Origin: Saururus chinensis
Taxonomy: Eukaryota; Streptophyta; Magnoliopsida; Piperales; Saururaceae
DNA length: 64,000 bases
NCBI GenBank assembly: GCA_035235625.1
Contig: CP141143.1
Location: 6,120,501 to 6,184,500 of the forward strand
Direction of reading: 5' to 3'
The notes beneath the pieces are model-generated. The model worked only from the letters and a program-made list of their open reading frames with translations. It was not told the DNA's origin and did not search any database. Shown piece by piece: positions 1-12,100 of the stretch. Position 1 is the first letter of the stretch. Every line of letters starts with the position of its first letter. A program made the position numbers and the translations under genes.

Positions 1-489
1 ATCAATATAACCAAAAGTTCATGCATATCTACCCCATACATCTAAAAGAATCTAAATACATAATTTTACTATAATATTCTCAAATTATATAAACCACTTC
101 AAATTTAAATTAAAAAATGTAAAGATCTAAAATATATATAAGAAAAAAATTAGATAAAATAGTCTACAAATGAGAATTTTATAGTCACCTAATTTATTTT
201 ATAATAATAATATGATTAAAAACCAAAGAGTCCCGTGTGGGAATTGCCCAATCTAAATGTTTTCCTTTAACTATTTGTCATTAAAGCTCTTTCCGCTTGA
301 AGCATTTTTCATGCTCCCTTACAACAATGAACCCAACATAAAGTACCTATGGGAACGGTTCATCCACAAAATCTATGATTTATATGTTAAGTACATGTTA
401 GCATCACTTTACGCTAGTGTGCCTTACATGTGAAATCTAAAACATCAATAACTCCAATTCGTACCTTAGGCTTGGCTCATTATAGGTAG
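1..489. other. AT-rich intergenic DNA with a partial MITE copy
   Basis: No gene is visible. About 293-470 resembles the MITE family seen complete at 15590-15813: it shares an AT-rich 'atgctccctt' start, 'aacccaacataaag', and a core around 'catgttagcat'. It looks like a degraded copy. Confidence 0.4.
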
Positions 490-1871
490 TGTAACGCCCG
501 AGATTTTTCATATATTTTCCTTAAAATTCACAAAAAAAAAATTGCAATATAACGATGATAAATCGGAGGAAAAATAACGAAATCAAAACCTGTGAAAGCA
601 ATTTATAATTTAAAACACTAAATATCAATTTTCCATCCAAAAGTTTTCATCGTACGGTTAAACATTGTACGACCAAAGCAAATATTCTCAGGCGCTACTC
701 GAAAACAAACGTATGACTAAATTACCATGATCATGGATTTTTAAATACATTCTAATCCAAACTAAAAGTCCAGAAGATATAAACATTTAAATCTCATCTC
801 ACCCAATACATCAGATCGTAGCACAAAAATATACTCGCAGTGAGTTAAAGTTATACTTGAGTCCAAGGGAAATAATCTACTAGAGAATCGAGCATCCATC
901 TCCAGGAGCTCTCCAACACAACCTGCAAAAGCCTCCCGAACCACAGGGCTAAAAATATAGGGTAATGAGTATTTTCGTACTCAGTAGGAAAATACCCAGT
1001 TGAGGAATCTAAACAATGAACTTAATAAGTTCATAAATACATGTGTCATGGAACTCAACATGAAGCAAACAACATATAACATAATTATGCACATATGCAT
1101 AAAATCACGCATAACACACCATCATACCAAACTTATACAAACACCCTTAATCAGGGTCTTACAACTTACTCGTACCATCATATGCATACTCATACAACTT
1201 ACACATACTTGTACGACCTTACTCGTACAATCTTACACTTACTTGTACGACCTTACTCGTACAGTCATACGCTTACCGTCTTACTCAGAATCATACTGTT
1301 ACAGTCTTGCTCACAACATACACTTACATTCGTGCTCATACTCATACTCTTACAATTATACTCATACTCATACTTTTACGGTCGTACTCATACTCATACT
1401 CATACTATTATGGTCGTACTCATATTATCAACCACTGAAGCTCATTACAATTAATAAGCTCCAACGACGAAATGGAAAAGAATGTCACTGGGGCATCACC
1501 TTAACCTCCGGGGAGTGACTAGACGCCATAGACTTTTTTGAAGGTAAGGCACACCTATGCTCATGGGGCACATGATCAAACAGGTAAGAGTAGATCCATG
1601 ATACTACTTACCTGAGCACGCAAACATACACCCACATAAGGGGTCATACAATTACCCACACATAAGGGGTCCTATACTGCCATATAATTGCCCACCATTA
1701 TGGGTCTTATAGTACGAGTGCTACTCTTGGGCAGAAATCATATAGTGCTACTCTTGGGCAGGAATCATTCAGTGCCACTCTTGGGCAGGAATCATACAGT
1801 GCCACTCTTGGGCAGGAATCATACAACGCTCTCAATAGAGCATCAAATGGCTAGGCTTATACAGCACCCAG
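490..1871 (-). repeat. LTR-like repeat arm, left copy of an inverted pair
   Basis: On the minus strand this block ends in GGGCGTTACA and matches 6650-8253 in inverted orientation over more than 1.3 kb with many mismatches. Shared stretches include the terminal TGTAACGCC, the 'aggagctctc...cctgcaaaagcctcccg' region near 900-935, and 'ctcatggggca...gatccatgatactacttacctgagc' near 1560-1620. Positions 1150-1430 are low-complexity repeats of TACTCGTAC type, and 1720-1830 holds about four copies of an 'actcttgggcag' unit. The open frames here are by-products of the simple repeats. The arm is broken at 1872, where a different LTR-like sequence begins. I read it as a truncated LTR of a gypsy-like element, but no coding domain confirms that. 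Confidence 0.6.
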
Positions 1872-3594
1872 TGTCACGCCTTGGCACTGCCCGACCCGAG
1901 CCGAACCCAGTCCAGGGGCCGGTCACGGCACGGGGGCAACAAGGAGATTGAAAAACGGTTTAGTGGAAGACTTAGCCCTAATCACGGGCGATCTAATAAA
2001 ATTACGGAGTATAAGCACCACTTTGAATAAGAATAAATAAGTAAAATTTAAAAGTGTCACTTTAACTCTAAGATAAACTAAAGTCTCAAACCCACATATT
2101 AAACTAATCCAAGCCCACTCTAGGCTCCAAGATAAGTCTCAAACAATCCAACATAATAATGTAGCACAAACCAAAATGAGAACCACACACATAGGTTCTA
2201 ACATAAAAGCATAAACAAGGAAACAAGCCACACAAGATGTCTCCACGATCACTCCCAAGTCGTCTCTGACCTTTCCTCATAGAGGAGATCCTGTCCATCT
2301 GCGTGTCACGCCACGCAGCCCCAAAGCAAAAGCACAAAAAAGAGGCGTGAGTTTAACAAACTCAGCAATGATTTTTAATATAACTATAATCATCAGAAAC
2401 ACGACGGCATAGTAATATAACAATCCAGATCAAAGATGGACAAGATTTCGGCCATTATTTTCTGCAGATTTCCCCTCTCACTGTTTTCTTCATTTCTGAC
2501 CCATTTTAAGTCCGATTTTCACGTTCCAAGACCCGTTTCCTACTAATTCAAGGGTGCTCTACGCACCGGAAGTGTTATTTTCTCAAGGCGACCCCTCTAA
2601 GACCTCGAAAAATGTGCCTCTTCCCTAATCTTCCCCTTTCTTCTTTTTGCTGTTTCTGAGTCATTTCAAGCCCTATTCTGCCCGTTCAAAAGGCATTCTC
2701 TACTAAAGCGAATGTGCTGAACACTGTGGTGGGGTTATTTTCATCTTCTGGAGTCTTTATATTGACGAATTTTATATTCAAGGCTAAGGTAGGGTGTTTT
2801 AAACTCTAAATAACTACTTTGCTGATTTGAGTCCATCTTTCTTGAAGTATTTGATTCAAGTATAAGTATGATACTTGTTTTAACCAATGAATGGATTTTC
2901 TCTTGAATTATGTGACAATTTTGCTACGTATATCGATTGATTTTGTACGTACTACATAGTGTTGTGGTTTCGTACACTGTTTTGATGCCCGCCGAGAAAA
3001 ATGATCGGCTAGTGACACGCACAGGGTGGAGCATCATGGGGAAACTCCTTCCCTTAGTGGCCTCCGTTGTCCCATGAGCGCGGAGGTAGGCCGTTGGGTA
3101 TCGCGGCTTGTGGATTTGATTGATTTTGTGAATTTGTTTGATTTGATTTTAAAAGATGTTTTTGCTTAGCATTTCTTTTAGATTTTTAAACAAACCTACT
3201 GAGTATAAATATACTCATGCACCCCCAGCCCTTGCAGATGTTGCGACGATGGAGGAAGGGAAAGAAGAAAAGTTTTTCAAGTAGTCATGTGTTTTCTACA
3301 TAATGTAATTATATATGTGACCAACGTGTAAAGACATGATGTGCCAGGATAATCATGTTTTTATAACTACTGTCTCCATGTACAGTAAATTTTGGTATGT
3401 ATATTAAACTTATGTTATAAACTTTTTGTCAATATGATTTTATTTTCTTGGCTGTGCAATTACTCCGACGTATTCTACATTGAGCATACGATCGTTTCAC
3501 GATTAACGCCCGTCAGTCCGGTTCGTGTGTACTAATTTCGCACGTCGGACAGGATTATTAATATCATTTTATCCTAAAATGGGCGGGTGTTACA
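1872..3594 (+). repeat. LTR-like sequence (TGTCACGCC ... GGTGTTACA)
   Basis: The block starts TGTCACGCC at 1872 and ends GGGCGGGTGTTACA at 3594, so it has TG...CA ends with a short imperfect terminal inverted repeat, as in many plant Ty3/gypsy LTRs. A TATA-like TATAAATA lies near 3203-3210 in 'ctgagtataaatatac', about 390 bp before the end, where an LTR promoter would fit. Two imperfect copies of a block of about 180 bp occur near 2460-2750. No matching 5-bp target duplication was found (left flank CCCAG, right flank GGTGG), so this is not a clean solo LTR. The other LTR and the internal domain are absent from the window. Confidence 0.5.
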
Positions 3595-5210
3595 GGTGGG
3601 CTCCGCACGGCATCCATCCGGCCAGCCTCAGGCCGGCGACGGCAGGGCCGCCGCCCTGGCCAGTCCCGCCGGCCCTGAGTTCATTTCCTCTAGTGAGTTT
3701 TCTCTCCTCTCTCACTGTCTTGTGTACTGCCGCCGCCGTGGGCTGCCAAGGCCCGACCGGCCGGCCACGGCTCGGCCCCGGGCCGGCGACGGTGGGAGGC
3801 CATTCCTCCCGGCCCGGTGGGCCTCCGTTCCGCCATCCCGTCCTCATCCCCCTCTCTGCCTGTTCCGCCGACGCACTGTTTTGGGTAAACAGTGGCCGTC
3901 GGTGGTGAATCGTGGCCGATTCGACCTCTCTCCAGCCTCGCCTTGGTCCGGCAAAGTCAGAGGGACACCCTACCCAATGCGGTTCCGCCTCCGCCCTCCC
4001 TCTTTTCTTCGGCCAGTACGCTTTGTCGTACAATTTTCCAGTGGGTTGGCACCGCCATCGTTGGCTGGTGAGGGTGACTTAACCACCGTGGGCTCCGCCC
4101 CGGTCTTGGGACAGCCCCACCCAGACCAGTTCAGCCTCCGTCCCCTCGGTATCTCCTCTGCTCAGATCGGTCGTCCCCTATTTTTGGTCTATGTCCGTTT
4201 TGGACGTTGTGACTGCCGCCATAAGTCGGACGCCAGACTTGACCTAGCGGAACTTAGTTCGGCTCTGCCCCGGCCCGGTGATGCCAATGGGCCACCCCTG
4301 CGGGCCTTGTTCAGCCTTGTGGCCTGTAGCCGCAGCTAGTTCTGCCTTACCGGCATTGTGTCGTTGACCCTTCTTGCCCATTTTACGCCGTTGGTACCGG
4401 ACGGCCTCTGGCAAGAGTTTGTATGTCTTACTTTGACAGAAGGTGGACAAGTTCATTTGCGCAGGCCTTGGCTAGTGACGGCCTCATGGCCTCTGCTTGA
4501 CCTTGAACCCTCCCCTTGCCCTTTACTGTGCGAGATGCACAGCCGCCCGCGCCACGTGTATTGGTTGTGGGTGGTGATCGGCGATGTCGCTACTTAGATT
4601 GGCCACCGCTAGGGTCTTAGCCCTATTTGCTTTTGTGGGCCTTGGGTTGTCTCCGTTCAGCCCTCTCCCCCACCCTTTTGGGTCGCGTGTGCATGTGGCC
4701 ACGCAAGTACTTCTGGGTTTAGGCGCCGCATTTGCGCCGCCCGACCATTGGTTGGCTTTGCCGCCGAGTGGAGTTGACCACTAGAGCCTCCACCACCTCT
4801 CCTTTGTTCTCGGGCGTTGCCCCACGCTCTCCGCCCTTATGTGGGCCCTTGTTGACACAAAATCGTCGCCGTTGGGTGCTGTCCACGGCCGATTTCGATG
4901 TCTTGTGGCCGGCTGAGCACATCTTAGCCACCGGTCGATCTTTAGTGAGTACACCTTCAACTTCTGGTCGCTCCGCCACATATGTTGCCATGATATTTCT
5001 CCTGGACGCCCTAGTGTGCCACCGTGGATCGCGGGTTTTGGCGCATTGATTTTTGACACCTTGTTTGGCCGTGATAGTTCCGGCGCTTCCTAAAACCCTC
5101 GGGACAGCAACTCTCTCAGTCAGGCAACAGTTTTGACTGCCAACTCCGCCGCCAACGCCGCCACCGTCGTGTGCTCACCATCAAACGTCATGATTACGAG
5201 GTAGGGGAGC
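3595..5210. other. GC-rich block of unknown origin
   Basis: About 1.6 kb of GC-rich sequence sits abruptly between AT-rich repeats, beginning directly after the LTR-like end GTGTTACA. It carries long overlapping open frames on both strands (for example 3587-4339 + and 3590-4033 -), but they are rich in Pro, Arg, Ala and Ser and match no domain I recognise. Such frames arise by chance in GC-rich DNA. It may be part of a long LTR or a captured sequence. Confidence 0.4.
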
Positions 5211-5384
5211 TTTGAACTCGAAAATTCATGAAGCATGCTTTGAATGAGTAGTAGCATGCTAGGATTGTATGATTCCATGCTTGGATGTTAAGTAACGATC
5301 CGATTTCATGATGTGAGTGTAAGCATGATTATATGGTATGATTGATATGCATGAGATGTATGCACATTTTCTAGATGTGGATTA

Positions 5385-5705
5385 TGTATGCGCTAGCGAT
5401 GGCTAGCAAATATGTCAGTATGCTACGTATGGATTATGCATGTGCTAGTGATGGCTAACGTGCATGTTTGGAGTATGTATGTATGCATGTGCTAGTGATG
5501 GCTAGCGTGCATGTTTGGAGTATGTATGTATGCATGTGCTAGTGATGGCTAGCGTGCATGTTTGAAGTATGTATGAATGTGTGTGCATGTGCTAGTGATG
5601 GCTAGCATGTATGTTTGACGTATTTATGCATGTGCTAGTGATGGCTAGCGTGTATGTTTGACGTTAGTATGCATGCACTAGTGATGGCTAGTGAGCATGT
5701 TTGTA
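5385..5705 (+). repeat. Tandem array, about 47-bp unit, about 7 copies
   Basis: The unit contains TGCTAGTGATGGCTAGCGTG followed by 'catgtttggagtatgtatgta' and recurs about every 47 bp with increasing divergence to the right. The core GCTAGTGATGGCTAGC is close to a palindrome. The array lies between the GC-rich block and the right LTR-like arm. Confidence 0.75.
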
Positions 5706-8253
5706 AGCTATGTATGTATGACCGTATGTGTATGTTATATGTATGTGTGAGACATACGTATGTATGATGGTTATTTGCCTATGCTTTGGATATATGTAAG
5801 TGTATGTGGGCAGATGTATGGGCGATGAACAGTAAGAGGTAACAGAGACCTTGTCTGGATTTGGATACAGTTGTGTAAGTGTATGACAAAGGACAGAGGA
5901 TAAGAGTATGACGGGCAAGGATTAGAATGGATCAGTTTGGGTTGGATTGTATGTTGGGCAATTGTCAAACAGTAAGAGTGTTCATAATTGTACAAGCATA
6001 ATGTACATATTATGAAGTGAAAAATAAGTATAATAAGTGAGATATAAGTAAGAGGGCGACAACTGGGTTGGCTCTGAGGAGCGTTATTTGAGGATGTCAG
6101 TGTAAGAGGATTTGGCCATAAGATGGATGGCGAAGTATGTAAGACTGTAAGGGTTTGGTGTACGATGAGTTCTGTTCATGATGTGGACTGGTAAGTGAAG
6201 TCTGTTGCCCTGACAAACTTGGGTTTCGATTGGGCTTAGCTTCAGTTTGATCAGTCGAGGGCTGTGAGTTTGTGTGGCATAATTGTACCGCATAATGTAC
6301 TTAATTCAAACTTGAATTATAAGCACAGCTAATGATAGCGTTGTCAGTTTGAGACCTGAGGGTTCGACGGATTAAGTTCCGTGTTTGAGCTGGCCGCTAA
6401 TGAGTCGGCCGAGCATTTATCATGTCTTGCCATGGTGTTTATCCTGCGGGATGTTGTCTGTGTGTTGAATAGAGCATCGGACGTCTGATGCTCTGCTGAG
6501 AGCGACGTTGTTTTTTATTTGGTCTGCGTGTTGTATAAGCCCAGACGTTTGATGCTCTGTTGAGAGCGATGTACATTTCTGACTTTGTCTGTGTGCTGTA
6601 TGAAGCCCAGACGTCTGATGCTCTGTTGAGAGTGAAGTATGTTTCGATTTGGTCAGTGTGCTGTATAAGCCCAGACGTTTGATGCTCTGTTGAGAGCGTT
6701 GTATGTTTCCGCCCAAGAGTGGCACTGTATGTTTCTGCCCAAGTGGCACTGTATATTTTCTGCCCAAGAGTGGCATTGGCACTATAAGACCCATTATGGT
6801 GGGCAATTCTCTGGCACTATAAGACCCATTATGGTGGGCGATTCTGTGGCACTATAATACCCATTATGGTGGGCAACTGTATGACCCCTTATGTGTGGGT
6901 GTTTATGTTTGCGCGCTTAGGTAAGTAGTATCATGGATCTACTCTTACCTGTTTGATCCAGTGCCCCATGAGCATTGGTGTGCCTTACCTTCGAAAAAGT
7001 CCATGGCGTCTAGTCACTCCCCGGAGGTTAAGGTGTTGCCCCAGTGGCATTCTTTTCCTTTTCGACGTTGGAGCCTATTAGTTGTAATGAGCTTCAGTGG
7101 TCGTTGATATGTGTACGATTATGTGTATGAGTATGACTATATGAGTGTGAGTACGACTATATGTGTATGAGTAGGACTGTAAGAGTATGTATGAGCAGGA
7201 CTGTAAGAGTGTGTATGAGCAGGACTATAAGCATATGAGTATGAGCACAACTATAAGAGTATGAGTACGATTGTGAGAATATGTTTCTGAGTAAGACAGT
7301 AAGTATGATTTTGTGCAGATTGTACGAGTAAGGTTGTACAAGTCTGATTGTACGAGTAAGGTCGTACATGTATGTGTAAGCTGTATGAGTAAGCATACAA
7401 CTGTACGAGTAAGGTCGTACAAGTATGGGTATGTTGTATGAGTATGTGTATGGTGGTACGAGTAAGTTTGTATGACCCTAGATAAGGGTGTTTGTGTAAG
7501 TTGATTAGATAGTATGACTTTGGCACGTTGGTGCCTTTGGTATGATTTTGGCACGTTGGTGCTTTTGGTATGTCTTTGGCACGATGGTGCATTTGGTATG
7601 TTTGTATGAGTTTGAGCATGATATTGATATGCCTACCTGCTTCATGTTTGAGTTGCATGACGCATGCATTTATGAACTTTTGAGTTCGTCGTTTGGGATT
7701 TCCCCTACTGGGTATTTTTCTACTGAGTATGAAAATAATCATTACCCTAAATTTTAGCCCCGTTGTACGGGAGGCTTTGCAGGTTGTGCAGAGAGCTCCT
7801 AGAGATGGACGCTCGTTTTCAGCGGTGGATTGATTCCCGTTGACTTAGGTATATGCTTTACTCACTACGAGTTTATTTGTGCCACAATCTCCTGTATTGA
7901 GTGAGATGAGAAGTTAGATGTTTATTCTGGACTTTCGTTTGGATCAGAATGTAGACTGTTATGGGACTTGCACTCAGGGATGCCTAGGAGTGATTTGTAT
8001 TTAAAGTCTATGATCATAGCAATTTATTCGTACGTGTGTTTTTGAGTAGCGCCTGATGATATTTGCTTTGGCCGTACGATGATTGACCGTATAATGAAAA
8101 TATTTAGATGGAAAATAGATGTTTACAGTTTTAAATTATAAACTGTTTTATCAGGTTTTGATTTCGTCATTTTTCCTCCGATTTACAGACGTTATATTGC
8201 AAAAAATTTCCGTGAATTTTAAGGAAAATGTGTGAAAAATCTTAGGCGTTACA
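5706..8253 (+). repeat. LTR-like repeat arm, right copy of the inverted pair
   Basis: On the plus strand the block ends TTAGGCGTTACA at 8253, and from about 6650 it is the inverted partner of 490-1871. It contains TACTGAGTATG near 7720, the 'gggaggctttgcaggttgtgc' segment near 7770, and repeats of 'gatgctctgttgagagc' at 6490-6690. The open frames on the minus strand at 7157-7742 come from TACGAGTAAGG-type simple repeats. I see no gag, protease or polymerase. 5706-6650 has no counterpart in the left arm, which is truncated. Confidence 0.55.
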
Positions 8254-8283
8254 ACATGTGTCACCTTGTTTGGTAGGACTAAG

Positions 8284-8318
<35 letters not shown>

Positions 8319-9814
8319 AGGTTTACATACATTGCATATACTTTGTAGGCCCTCAAATATGTGTGTGAGCTGCTTGAACATTCTAAGGGTCCACTGCTAG
8401 AGAACAACCATATGGAAGAGCCTTGTTGGGCCTTAAGCCCGAACCCAACTTAAGAGAGGGATACACTAAGTATAAAAGGGGCTTCCAAACCACCTCTCCC
8501 TCATGCCCCCTCTCTTCCTTGTGTCTTTGCTCCCTCTCTCGCCCTAGCTCTTGGCCGCATGTCCCTTTGGTGAAGATTGAGCCACCAGTCATCTCTCCTA
8601 TCTCTCTCTCTCCTAGTGTATAATAGAGGCTCTCTCTCCCTTGTTTGGTGACCTTGGGTAGCGTACAAGGAGATCTTTGGCCACGCTAAGAGAAGGTTCT
8701 AAGAACAATTTCTTCCTGTTCATGTTATAAGGTTGATCGGTGATCTCATTCCTAACTTAAAAGAGGTAATTTTTATCCCCTTCATATATAACTATAGTTG
8801 AGATTATTCAAAGGGATTTGCTTCCTTGTAAGTGGACTTTGGTCACGTCCTTAGGGTTCAGCTCTTAAAAGTTAATAGGTATTAATCCTTAATTATATTA
8901 TTAATTAATTATAATTAATTTATTACTTATGCTTATACTTTTATATTATTTGCATGTTTATTACTTTTGAAGGACATAATATCGAACTTTTGCACCTCCA
9001 CGCCAAAGGCTCATCACGCGGCTTCTACTAATTCCACCCAATATGTTTATTCTAACCAATAGCATTTTTTTATATATAATTTCCAACCCCGTATTTGTAT
9101 CCCTTCAGAGCATCTAACAATCTAGGTTACGGCATTTGCCAAAAGATACCTCCATAACCTGGGTTTGGCTAGTCACGAATCAAAAGCCAAACGGACATTT
9201 GTTTTGCTGATCTCTTATGAGAAGCAGTCAATTTGGTCCCATCGCACTTGAGGGTGGCCTGAGAAAGAAGGCCAATAATGGGATTTCTTCGGTGGCGGTC
9301 ATCTTCGAGTGTTGTCCTGTTCCGACCTCCCCACGTGATTTTGATTGGCTGTTTCTGGTCTAGCAAGATATCCTTGTACTATTACCCCCTTACTCCCTCT
9401 TTCTGGTCCATGATTGAGCGAGTAAAAAAAAAAGGACTAGTAAAAGTGGGAGGACGACAAGCGTTTTACGCTGGTCAAATGTCGAGCACAACCAGCTGCG
9501 TCCCCTAGGGACATGAAACTTGAAAGGTAGTCCCACCTCACTTTACAACTCTTTTGTACGTGTATCAAGTTAGTGTATCACCCGAAACAAAAGTTTTGGA
9601 TTTCTAAAAAAATAAGATAACGTTGATGAGCATGGAATGCGCGTGACATTATGCTTTACAGTTTATTACCTTACTTCAGATTTTAAAATCCCACCAAGTT
9701 CAAAAGTGTCTAAGTGTGGTCTGATGTTACATCTATTTTTTTTCTAAATTTTTTTATATTTACTTGTATAAAAAATAAATAATTTCAATATAAACTTTAA
9801 AATATGTTGCACAT
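8254..9814. other. Intergenic DNA with a compound microsatellite
   Basis: No gene is recognised. 8284-8318 is a (CT)n(CA)n compound microsatellite. Pyrimidine-rich 'ctctctc' tracts recur at 8490-8640. The remainder shows no domain, RNA gene or transposon end that I can support. Confidence 0.5.
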
Positions 9815-10112
9815 AGGGTTGTTAATGAGCCAAGCTGACTCGTAGAGGAGGCCCAGTTTGGTTTGGCTTGGCTCGAATTAGGTTCGATTCGAATCAAGCT
9901 CAGTTTAAACTTGATTCGAATTTGAATAGGCTCGAGCCAAGTTTGAGCATCCCCTGCTCGACTCGGCTCGGCTAGAATAAAACTCAAACTCAATTTTACT
10001 TGGCTCGAACTCAAATATAATTTTAAAATTATATATAAATAATATATAATAAATAATACACATATATACATATTTTATATACATATAATTATTAATTTAT
10101 ATTTATAACATG

Positions 10113-10196
10113 CTCCCTCCGTTCTAAATTAATAGCTCCATTTGATTAATTCATTTTGAAAAATCAAATGGAGCCATTAGATTAATACATATGGAG
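10113..10196. mobile_element. Stowaway-like MITE
   Basis: An 84-bp near-palindrome starts CTCCCTCCGTTC and ends CATATGGAG. Its arms contain AATAGCTCCATTTGATT and the inverse AATCAAATGGAGCCATTAG, so it can fold into a long hairpin. The start fits the CTCCCTCCGT terminus of plant Stowaway (Tc1/mariner) MITEs. It is nested in the 9815-11288 element. Confidence 0.7.
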
Positions 10197-10535
10197 TATA
10201 TAAAATGACATATAATTATATATATGTATTAATATCATGTATTATATGATATGTAATACTCGTTTTATGAGCCAAGGCTCAATCACGACTGCGTGAGCTC
10301 CAATGTCGTGCACTCTCAAATTTCGATCTAGCAATATACATTACTCGTGAAGCATATTAGTTTATGTCTTCTTGCGCCATTGAATCTCAATCTATGGCCT
10401 ATGATGCATAAGCTTGAGTCCAAATTCATATAAAAAATTTTCATAATATATATCCTTGTTAAATTGTAATTGATATAATTTTTATATATGATATATTTTA
10501 TAAAATAAAGTATTGGAGACATAAACATTAATATA

Positions 10536-10630
10536 CTCTTTATATCCCAAATTAATAGCTCTATTTTATTTTTGAAGATGAAGTAAAATTAGTTCAATTA
10601 AAAAATCAAATAGAGCTATAAATATATGAA
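10536..10630. mobile_element. Stowaway-like MITE, degenerate
   Basis: TA then CTCTTTATATCCCAAATTAA, followed by AATAGCTCTATTTTATTTTT and an inverse 'aaaaatcaaatagagctat'. This is the same hairpin design as 10113-10196, with a poorly kept right end. Confidence 0.5.
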
Positions 10631-11915
10631 TAAGGATCAACATGATATCACACTTATATACTCAAAAACACTTCTAAAATAAGTATGACATTAGGAAAAC
10701 TAACCTTAGTTTACAAAAGAATGATTAGACATTCTTTTAAAAGTTAAAGCATGACACTAAGATTATCTTTGGCTTACAAAATATATATCTTTTTATATGA
10801 ACTTAAAATTTTTTTGGAGACGTATTAAGGATAAAGAATATTTATTTTATAAGTAATTCATAAGCATGTAAAAAAAAGAAATTACAAAGAAGTACATGAT
10901 AATATTGCCTAAGTGAGTTTTTATTTTTTATATCTTTTTTAGTAATTATATGCACATAAAGAAATAATAATAATAATGTTGTATTTTTTTATCATATGTA
11001 ACTAAAACTTATTTATCATAATTTTTTTCTTTCCAAGTACTATAGTTAGATATTCAAGGTATAATTATAATACTTATTAAAATATATTTATTAATATATA
11101 ATACTAAAAATATATTAATATATATGATACTTTATGTACTTTAGATTTTTATATATAATATTTTTACGTTTTTTAGTTTGAGTTTGAGCTGGAACTCGAG
11201 CCAGATCTTAGATTTCGAGCTAAGAATTTCAAACTTCAAGCGGAGATTTAATAGTTTTAAGATCGTAACTCAGCTAGTTAACACCCTTAATTGTATGTTA
11301 TTAATTAATACGTAAAGGAAAGCGCCGGCGACACGTAAATCGACCCGTAAGTTGACATTGGCAGGTGTGGCCGGTGGCCCTGACAACGAAAATTGGTGTG
11401 AATTGTGCGATCGGGGGCCCCTTTGTACGACAAAAACTTTTTAGGTCTATACTGTTGAGAATTGGCGTGTCTTGAAGCACAGACCATTATTTCCTCCTCA
11501 AAGAGGTGCTAGATATCAAATTTCAGCTACCTATATTTGTAACTGATGTGAAGTCTGAACACATTCTTCATATGGAATGCGATCTGGGATTTCTCCCTAG
11601 TGGTAACTCTCGTGAACCTTTGCCGGTCGATGAAAACGGAAGATCCGAATCCTTGGAATCAATCAAAGGCAATTTGGTCTGAGAATGGACATCGCCTCCT
11701 CCTCCTCCTGCAACTGGCCCAACTGCAAAAATTCCGCTTTCAGGTCCTCGTCCAAAATGTAAATCTATTTGTTGGGCGGGGAGTAAACTGTAAATTAAGG
11801 TCTCTGATCTTGCTGACGTTGGCCCCCACGTCTGCGTAGCCCAATTGACATCTACTATCATCCAGTGACATTAATTGGGGGCTTAAAAAGCTGTTTTGCG
11901 TGGCTGACAATTGCC

Positions 11916-11921
11916 CACGTG
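11916..11921. promoter_or_regulatory. G-box (CACGTG) upstream of the CONSTANS-like gene
   Basis: A perfect palindromic CACGTG within GCCCACGTGCC lies 180 bp before the ATG at 12101. G-boxes are bound by HY5 and PIF-type bZIP/bHLH factors and are common in light-regulated promoters. That it works here is inference. I see no convincing TATA box between it and the ATG. Confidence 0.5.
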
Positions 11922-12100
11922 CCGTGGTCCTACTGGCATCTACTTAGATCTCTTGTCCAAGAGGAGAAGAGACAAGTGGTGGCTCAGCAAACGATCCCAC
12001 TTCTTCTGAGAAGCAAAAATCTCACTCCCAATTCCAATTCCAGTTCCAGGCCCGGCCCTTAGCCAAGCCCAACTAGAGAGAAGAAGGACCACACCGGAAG

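Larger units (their letters stand above)
9815..11288. mobile_element. TIR-type non-autonomous DNA element with nested MITEs
   Basis: The left end AGGGTTGTTAATGAGCCAAG and the inverted right end (near 11262-11288, reverse complement AAGGGTGTTAACTAGCTGAG) form imperfect terminal inverted repeats. Both ends carry 'ctcgagcc'-type sequence and the centre is very AT-rich. The organisation matches copies at 19159-20169 and 39083-40262. Two Stowaway-like MITEs lie inside. No transposase is present. The superfamily is probably hAT-like but undetermined. Confidence 0.45.

Noticed and set aside
1000-1518. 172-codon open frame
   Set aside because: It is made of TACTCGTAC-type simple repeats inside an LTR-like arm. 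The translated product is a Tyr/Thr/Leu/Ser low-complexity string with no domain.
1872-3594. Solo LTR
   Set aside because: The ends fit, but the flanking five bases do not match, so a clean solo LTR is not supported.
3587-4339. 250-codon open frame in the GC-rich block
   Set aside because: Frames of similar length exist on the other strand and in other phases, composition is Pro/Arg/Ala/Ser-rich, and no motif is recognised. Chance frames in GC-rich DNA are the simpler reading.
5385-5705. Possible CRISPR-like array
   Set aside because: Units are contiguous tandem repeats without unique spacers, and the genome is a plant nuclear genome.
7157-7742. Overlapping minus-strand frames
   Set aside because: They mirror the simple-repeat frames of the left arm and carry no protein signature.
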